This document shows positions 49,301 to 58,300 of a stretch of DNA of 64,000 bases, piece after piece. Each line of letters begins with the position of its first letter. Within the stretch, counting starts at the first letter, position 1. The stretch spans positions 58,755,544 to 58,819,543 of the forward strand of contig NC_071354.1 in the NCBI RefSeq assembly GCF_943734655.1. The letters run 5' to 3'. Made by a program: the position numbers and the translations under genes. Origin of the DNA: Sabethes cyaneus. Its lineage: Eukaryota; Arthropoda; Insecta; Diptera; Culicidae. Under the pieces are notes generated by a model. It made no database searches and had not been told where the DNA came from. It saw nothing but the letters and a program-made list of their open reading frames with translations.

Positions 49301-52300
49301 TTTTCTGAGAGTTAACTTTTCCGAGTGTTTACTATATTCCGTAATCCAAAACACTTTGATAAAATTTCTTTTTTTTTTGGTACCAGAATCACTAAAAATC
49401 TGTTAAGCGGTTCAAAAATTGAAAATTTTAAATGAAAAATGTTGGCAAAAATGATGATTCTTTGGACTATCCCCCATTATTCAGTTGCCCAACGTCAGAA
49501 GGGCTGGTACCAAATGGCCGAAACACGAATAGCCGAAATCCAAAAGGCCGAACTTCAGTTTGGGCAAATCACAAATGGACGAATCACGAAAAGCTAAATC
49601 ACGAATGGCCATTCGTATGTAATCCCATTAGAAGGACCAAAACTTTAGTAAATATTTGTAATGACCTAATAAATAAACGAATGAGAGGCAAAAAGCTTGA
49701 AGTATAAATAAATAAATAAATAATAATAAAAAGCTTGAAGTAAATAATGAAATAAATAGAAAAAATAAAATGTCAAAAACAAGCAATAAAATTAAAGGCC
49801 AAATGATGGCGCTTTGCACGGATTACCTACGAATGGCCGAATTACGAATGGGCGAAATAATAAATGGCTTAATATATCTAATGACCGAACTACGAATGGC
49901 CGAATCACAAATGGCGAAACGTCATATTCAGCCGAAAATATTCACGGTCTTTAACCTACATAAACATTGGGTACAGGCTGTCCTTACTTACTACCGCTCG
50001 TTCAGGCTTAACTAAGAGATAATTTGGAATTCGGCCATTCGTGATTCGGACACTTGTGTTTCGGACATTCGGTACCAGCCCAGCTAACATTTTCGTACGT
50101 ATATCAAAGTAACTTTTTTTTGGCAGCCCTGTTAAGATTTTATAGTAGAGGTTTGTTTACGTCTCCCAATAAACAGTTTTTTTTGTATTGAATTCGGGCT
50201 TAAAGTGGAGTGTTTACTTGGAAGAAGTCATCCGTAGTGTTTCTTACGTGCTGTGATTTCAAAAAGTCACCATATTAGTGCCTCAAACTGCAAATTCACG
50301 TTAGCTGTTCAGCGTCGGACAAAGTGTATTGTTTTGTTTGTTTTGGTATCGATCAGTCGCTATACTGCATTTCAGTTCGATTTTTCTCACGAAAAGCGAC
50401 ATCTGCATTTCAAACCACTAAGCTTTATCGATTTGCAAAAACCATTAACTGTAAGAGTGATCACCATTACCAACTCAAAAATGGTTTGTAAAAAGTGTAA
50501 TAAGCACGTCAATGGAAATGACCAGATCGTCTGTCGTGGTTTCTGCGACTCAATATATCACGTTATTTGCGCCAAAGTTGATCTTCCGTTGCTTGACTTA
50601 CTCGGCGAATATGAACGCAACGTATTTTGGATGTGCAACGACTGTGCCGATTTGTTCTCTAATGAACATTTTAAAAATATCGCTCAACGGAAGAGCAACA
50701 TAGATGCAGCTTCGGATACGGATATGAAGGCCATGAAAGCTGACATGGAAAAGCTAAGCTGTGCATTAACTTGCTTACCGCTAAAGTCGACACTAAACTG
50801 AAAGTTTCTGCCCCAAGCGCCCCTATGTCATGGGGGGCTCCTAAGGACCTGATGCCTAATACTCCTAAACGCAAACGCGGGAACAGCGACAACTCAGTTG
50901 AACCGTCGGAGAAAGCAAGCGGCACTCGTGGTACGAAACCCTCAGTAGGTTCAGTAAATACGGTATCACTAAGCGATGATCTTTTCTGGATCTATCTCTC
51001 GGCCTTCCACCCACGAACTTCTGAAGATGAGATTGCGGCACTGGTCCAAGATTGCTTGGGTTTAAATGCAGATACTAAACCAAAAGTGGTTAAGCTGGTG
51101 CCCAGAGATACGGATCTTTCCACATGGAGATTCGTTTTCTTCAAAGTTGGCGTCCGTCGTGCTTTTAAAGCTGTCGCGTTTTCTAGTGACTCTTGGCCAG
51201 ACAATGTGCTTTTTCTGGAATTTGAGGATTATCGAGCAAAAAACGTCGTTGTCGGATTGCAGTTGAACCCGCAAGCCGCAACTCAACCCGGGCCACCGGA
51301 ACCACCGGAAGAACATTAGAAACGCCAGAACCGGAATGTACTTTAGCCAACTGTTGTGCAGCCCCCGTCTTACAAAACTCAGCCGCGTTGGTTGAATCTC
51401 ACATTCATCGTAATCGTCACCGATCTGCCAAAGAAGTATGTCTTGATCTTCCAACCCGTGAGTCACAACTCCCTGTCGCATTATGGGAGACCCTAAACCA
51501 CTCGATGCAGTCGCGCTAACCGTTCGAAGCCGTTGTCATCGAAGTTGTACTGTATCCTGCCATCAGAGTCGTTCTGGCCCTGTAGCCGAGTCTGGTCAAG
51601 GGTTCTCCCAAACTTCATCGTCAGGCAAGTATGTACATACTGGCGACATTTCACTGCCTAATCAGATTCCGTGTTCTAGCACACTCTCTGGTTTTCAATG
51701 GCCTACCATAACCACTAGTGACCGTTTTACTGCCAACGGGCATGTCTCATCTCGTCGACATTCAACACCCGTGTCATCGCCCGAGTCATTATTTTTCACC
51801 ACCAGGACGCTCATTGGACTGCACTTTGGAAGCTCCTGGTTCCTCTAGCCCAGTCGTGCCGTCCCCTGCCAGTATCCAGCTAAGTCGTCCCGGACCTGTG
51901 GCTAGATGTGGATCAGGGGTCTTCCAACTTCTGAAGAAGTTGAAGTTGAAGAGTACCGACTAGCTGTCTCAGATCGCTGCTATGATGTCATTGCCCTTTG
52001 CGAAACATGGCTCGATTCCCGAACAGTCTACAGTCAAGTGTTTGGATCCGATTATGAAGTCTTTCGTTGCGATCGGAACCCGAATAATAGCCGCAAATCT
52101 ATCGGCGGTGGTGTTTTGAAAGCTGTCCGTCGCGGGTTCGAAGCCAGGGCTATCGAGAACAATGCATGGAACTGTGTAGAGCAAATTTGGACGACCATCA
52201 AGCTAAGTGATCGCACATTTTTTCTTTGCGCTTTATACATTGCACCTGATCGTGTCCGCGACAACGATCTTATTGATGTCCACTGTCAATCGGTGTACTC

Positions 52301-55300
52301 TATTATGAGAGAGGCGACTCCTCTTGATGAGATCATCATTCTGGGCGACTTTAACCTGCCAGGTATACTATGGAAACCTGTCCATAGCAGATTTCTCTTC
52401 CCGGATCCTGAAAACTCGACGATTCATGCTGGTGCAGTAAACCTTTTCGACAATTATAGTGCTGCAATGCAATCAAGTTAACCATGTAGTTAACGAAAAC
52501 AACCGTTGCTTGGATCTCTGTTTCGTGAGCTCATTAGAAAAGCCCCCCTTCATCACCGCAGCTCCATGTCCGCTAATTAGGCCAGTTTTGCACCACCCAC
52601 CTCTGATAGTCTGTATTGAGGATAAGCCCCTTCGCGACTTCATTGAATTTCCCGCGGCTATATCCTACAACTTCCGTAAAGCTGATATGCATAGTATTAA
52701 TGACGTATTGTCCAGTATTGACTGGGCAGAGATACTTGACCCAGAGGACGTTGAAGCTGCGGCGCAAACCTTCTCACATGTTCTATTATATGTTATAGAT
52801 CGACACGTCCTGGAAAGAAGTCACCGCAACACTTCTCACCCCTCTTGGTACACGAATGAGTTGCGCAAACTGAAGTCATACAAAAGAGCAGCATTGCGGA
52901 GATTCACGAAGCATCGCACGCTTTCGCTAAAACGTCATTATGCGAGAGTGAGCCACTTATATAGGCGAGCCAGTAGGCAATGCTTTTCACGGCATCAACA
53001 GAGCATTCAACGGAAACTAAAGCGTCACCCGAAGTGCTTCTGGAACTATGTAAACGATCAACGCAGAGAGTCCGGCCTCCCGTCATCTATGGAGTATAAC
53101 GGGGAAATCGCTGCCGCACCTCAGAATATATGCCGTTCCTTTTCCAGCAAATTTGCAAGTGTTTTCACTAACGAGGTATTGAGCGTTGACCATGTTGCCC
53201 TAGCAGCAAGCAATATTCCAATTTATGGTCAAACACTAGGTGCCATTGATGTCAACGTCGAGAAAATTTCAAAAGCCGCTTCCATGCTTAAGTCGTCCTT
53301 CAACCCTGGACCTGATGGAGTACCTTCTGTATTCCTGAAGAGACACATATCCTGTTTGTTGACGCCATTGCTCTACCTAGTCCGAATGTCTATCTCTAGC
53401 GGCGTATTCCCATCGTGTTGGAAATTTGCGCATATGTTTCCTGTGCATAAAAAAGGTAGTAAACGAGATGTGAGCAACCATAGAGGAATCACATCGCTCA
53501 GTGCAGTTTCAAAACTAGTTGAGTTGGTAATCATGGAACCTCTATTGTCACACTGTAAACAATATCTAAGTGCCGATCAACATGGCTTCATTTCCCAGCG
53601 CTCTACCACCACTAACCTGCTGTGTCTGACATCATACATAACGGGAAGTATGGACCACCATGCTCAAACAGATGTCTTATACACAGACTTGTCGGCCGCT
53701 TTTGATAAGATAAACCATGACATCGCAATTGCAAAATTGCATAGACTGGGCGTTAGTGACAACCTTTTACGCTGGTTTCGCTCATATCTGACCAATCGAC
53801 AGTTGATGGTTGCCATTGGAGATTGTAGGTCCGATAGCTATCTAGCCTCTTCAGGTATACCTCAGGGAAGCCATCTAGGACCTTTGATCTTTCTGCTCTA
53901 CTTCAACGATGTCAATTTGGCTATCAAATGCCCTCGACTCTCGTATGCAGATGACCTGAAAATGTTTTCCCAGATCCGTTCGACAGACGATTGTCACTTT
54001 CTCCAAAATCAGTTGGAGGCCTTTTGCCATGCGATGTGAACCGCATGTTAGTGAACCCGGAGAAGTGCTCAATAATCGCTTTCTCCAGAAAAATAGACCC
54101 GATCCTGTTTTGTTATGAGCTCAATGGCACACCCATCGAACGTGTTTCGTATATAAAAGACTTGGGAGTTATCTAGGATCCGCAGTTAACGTACAAGGAG
54201 CATATCTCGTACATTATCGCTAAAGCTTCGAGATCATTAGGCTTCATTTTCAGGATCGCGAAAAAGTTCTCTGATATATATTGCCTTAAGTCACTATATT
54301 GTTCGCTGGTGCGGTCCATCCTGGAATACTGTTCGCCCGTTTGGAATCCTAACTACAACAACAGTACAGAGAGAATTGAATCAGTTTAGCGCCCATTTAT
54401 TCGATTCGCTTTGCGAAGGTTGTCATGGAGAGACCCGTTCTGTCTGCCTAGTTATGTAAGCCGCTGTCAACTGATTGACTTAGAACCTCTCTATGTTCGT
54501 AGAGCTGCCTCTAGAGCTTTGTTTATTGCGGATTGCCTGCAGGGTAGAATAGACAGCCCTGTGCTTATGGAGCAGATTAACATAAATGTGCAACCACGAG
54601 CACTGCGTAATAGCGCCATGCTGAGACTACCAGTTCGTCGCACTAATTACTCTATGAATGGCGCTATCGGTGGCTTGCAGCGAGTTTTTAATCAAGTGTC
54701 ATCATTATTCGATTTTCATCTGTCGCGTCGAATACTTGGCAGAAGATTTGCAAGCTTTTTTTTCGGGAGCAGTAAACCGCGAGTGATGTAGACTTATATT
54801 TTAACTGTTTTTGGATTTGTATTTTACTCAATTGATTGTATTTTTATATAACTATATGGACAATCATTGGGGCTATCTCGAGCCCGTTGATTTAATAATA
54901 AATAAATTAGTAAATTAAATTAGTAACAAATAATAAATATGTACTGATATGGGGTACGGGAGGGTATTTTCAACAGGTTTCCAAATTCAGCCTATTTGCC
55001 TTTTCTTTCGCCAATAAAAATACCTGTTCTTCTACTAGAACTAGGCCATAGGCCACGTACCATACGTACTGTAGATTATGTGTAAACAATTCACATTCGT
55101 AAGTATTTGTATACGATGAGATCCGACTCAACATGATTAGTTCCATAATGCTATACTACTCTGCGATGAAATTCGTATACGAATCAGTTGTCATAGCTTA
55201 GTACGATTGAATATAATCTAGGGTGCAATTTACTAAGCTTTGTGTACACAAATTAATCAATTTAATTTTTTATTTAAAGCCAAAAATAAATAATGTCTAA

Positions 55301-58300
55301 GAACAAGTTGTACAAAATGTTATTTAAGTAGTTTTTGTTACAGAAAGAAAACTTCTATCTCTTAACGGGAAGAAGTGATAGTGCTACAAACTAATGTATA
55401 CCCTTAATACCAGTTTTTCTAATTTTTCTTTGGTTATTTTCATTGCTACGCAGTTTTGATGTTCCACAAAGTTTAACATGCTATGAGAATACATCTTTTT
55501 GCTGAAAGAAGTATAGCTCTACCCTTTAAGGTTTTCGAGCTATTCCAGGTTTTGTTTAATTTTCAAACAAATTTTAAGGGCTTTATTTTAAAAGGGCGCA
55601 GGTATGCGCAGCCAATCTCCGCTACTTTAAGTACTACAATATATTGTATTTCATTTCATATGTATGTCACGGTGGAACATTTGAGAAAACGGTAAATGAA
55701 ATCCCCAATTTTGCACCAGTTTTTGGTTTGAAATCGAAATACGCTAGGTGCATATGCCAAAAAATATCAAAAGCAAAAACGCCCGGATGTGAGTGTCTCA
55801 AATAAACACCGCAGGCCATGCCACATGACTGTTGATTATTTTTGGCAATATTTTTTCTTGCATGTTTTGACTCAGAGCAAAGAAATGCGAAATTTCGAAT
55901 TTCGTTTGCAATTCAAAACTGCGCGGCAATAAGAATAACCAAAAAAAATTTAGAAAAACTGGTATTAAGGGGATACATTAATTTGTAGTACTATAACTTC
56001 TTTCCCTTAAGAGATAGAAGTTTTCTTTCATCGACAAAAACTCCTTTAATAACATTTTGAACAACTTTTTTTTAGACATTGTTTGTTTTTGGCCTTAAAT
56101 AAAAAAGTTAAATTAATTAATTTTTGATTCACCCTCTTGCATTTTTTTGGTATAACAGAAACGTACTTCGAAAAACAAAAAACTTTGGTGAAGACATCAA
56201 TTCAGAAAACTTGGTTTCTACGCAAAACCTGATGTTCGCCTTTTTTTGAGACATAATTAATAACATCTAAACCTTAACACATAGCTTAACAGCTTCAAAA
56301 ACGTTTCTTCGTTCAAAAAGCACTTTCCAGTGGTGCAAAAATATTTGGATATTGATATTAGGAAATACCTAATCAGATACAAAAAATATTTTCGCTATTT
56401 TAAGTCAGAAATGATTGCTACCTACAGAAAAGTTGTAGCTAAATTATTTTTGAGAAACTTTGTTGAGAACTGACGATTTCTATCTCTTACATGAAAGAAG
56501 TTATAGAACCAAACTCTTAGGGACACCCTTAAAAACAGTTTTTTTTTTTGATCTAGCTCTTTAATAACGCTTTGTATGCTTTTAAAATGTTCTAAGAAAT
56601 TCACAACCACGTTGAATTGCACATTTTCGTTGAAAATAGTAGAGCTATATCTTGTTCCCTTCAGAAGTTATCTCTGGTTTTTTATTTTTTACATGTAATT
56701 TTTAAAGGGGTGTGTCTCAGCTATGCTATCAGCTATCAGCTATGGAAACTTATCTCGCTTATTTTTTTGTGAATCAATTTATGCTGTATCCCACCATATG
56801 CAACTTAGGGCGGAACACTGTGGAACATCTGAGAAAAGTTACCATGAAGGCAACCGTTTTTTCAGCGATACCTTCTGAAGGGAAAAAGATAGACCTCTAC
56901 TACCTTCGACAAAAATATGTAATTCAATGTGGTTAATAATTCCTTACAACATTTGAAAAGCATACGAAGCATTATTGAAGAGCTAGATCGAAAAAACTGT
57001 TTTGAAGGGTGTCCCTGAGAGTTTAACCCTATATCTTCTTTCATGTAAGAGATAGAAATCTTCAGTTTTCAACAAAGTTTTTCTCTAAAATAGTAACTTT
57101 TTTATAGATAGCAATCATTTCTGACTTAAGATAGAGAAAATATTTTTTATATCTGCTTAGGGACACCCTAATGTCCAAATATTTTTTCACCTCTGGAAAG
57201 TGCTTTTTAAATGAAGAAACTTTTTTAAAGCAACTATTATGCTATGTCTTAAGGTTTCGATGCTATTACTTATGTCTCACTATTTTTGAATCCGTCCCAC
57301 TGTGCGTCGGCGGGTGAAGCGTATGGTGGGTGTATGGTGTTAGACTGTAATGATCGAAAACTAGATGTGAGTTTATCTAATACAGGGTGTCGTGTACTGA
57401 TAGTTTAATTGCCAAAGCATTTGGGAGCAAACCGAAAAAGTGTGCGTAAGAGTCCCACTCAGTAATTGAACTACGTCTCACATTGAAGTTTCGCAATATC
57501 ATCCAGTCTACCATTCTTCCTCACCAAACGCTCCTCCACCTTTAATAAAAATATGAAAAATAAACAAGCAAACCATCAGAAGACACAAAAAAAGCAAAAA
57601 AAAAACAACCAGTGCATAATAAACAAATTAAGCTCTATTGCTAAATAAGAATATAATGGAATATAGAATAAGTCACAAGTCAAAAGCCTCAAGATGGAAG
57701 TCACATCTCGTAAATCAAAGGTCACAAGCCAAAAAGCAATAATTTAAAAACCAAGAGTCAAAAACCAAAATCCATAAACCAATAGTCGAATTTTAAAACC
57801 GACAAGGAAAAACCAAACGCGGAAGGCGGGGCGTGAAATATAAAAATTAAGGACAAATATAAAATATAAAAAAATGAAATATAAATGGTAAAAAATTATA
57901 TAAAAAAATAAATTAATTTAAATAAAGAAGTAAAATAAATGTAAAATTCAATGCTGGTGTGATATAAATTATATGAATTAAAAATGTTTGTCTGCAAAAT
58001 TCAACTCTAAATGACACATTCCGCGGGCCGGTATACCAACCAGACATTTTATAAAAGTTGCTTTTAGTATTGTTGAATATTTTTTCATGATTGGGCAATG
58101 TTTGAACCTTTCAAAACTGCCATGACTGATATTCTAGCATTTTCGGAAGTTATTTAAAACGTGTATCGAAAATAATTAAAATTTACAAGAAATAAATGAT
58201 TTTTCGTGATATTTTTAAAAATACTGCTACAGTGCGCCAAAACATTTCATAATATCATTTGTTTTCGACCAACTTACAAAGGAATATATGCTGAATCCAT

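Larger units (their letters stand above)
50130..54945 (+). mobile_element. Nearly complete CR1/Jockey-type non-LTR retrotransposon
   Basis: Plus-strand LINE of about 4.8 kb with a 5' leader, a PHD-finger ORF1, an endonuclease/RT ORF2 and a 3' tail of TAATAAATAAATTAG-type repeats (about 54894-54945). It starts just right of the Mutator-like relative at 49501-50081. It has frameshifts and stops in both ORFs. Same general type as the minus-strand copy at 11530-14293. Confidence 0.85.
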
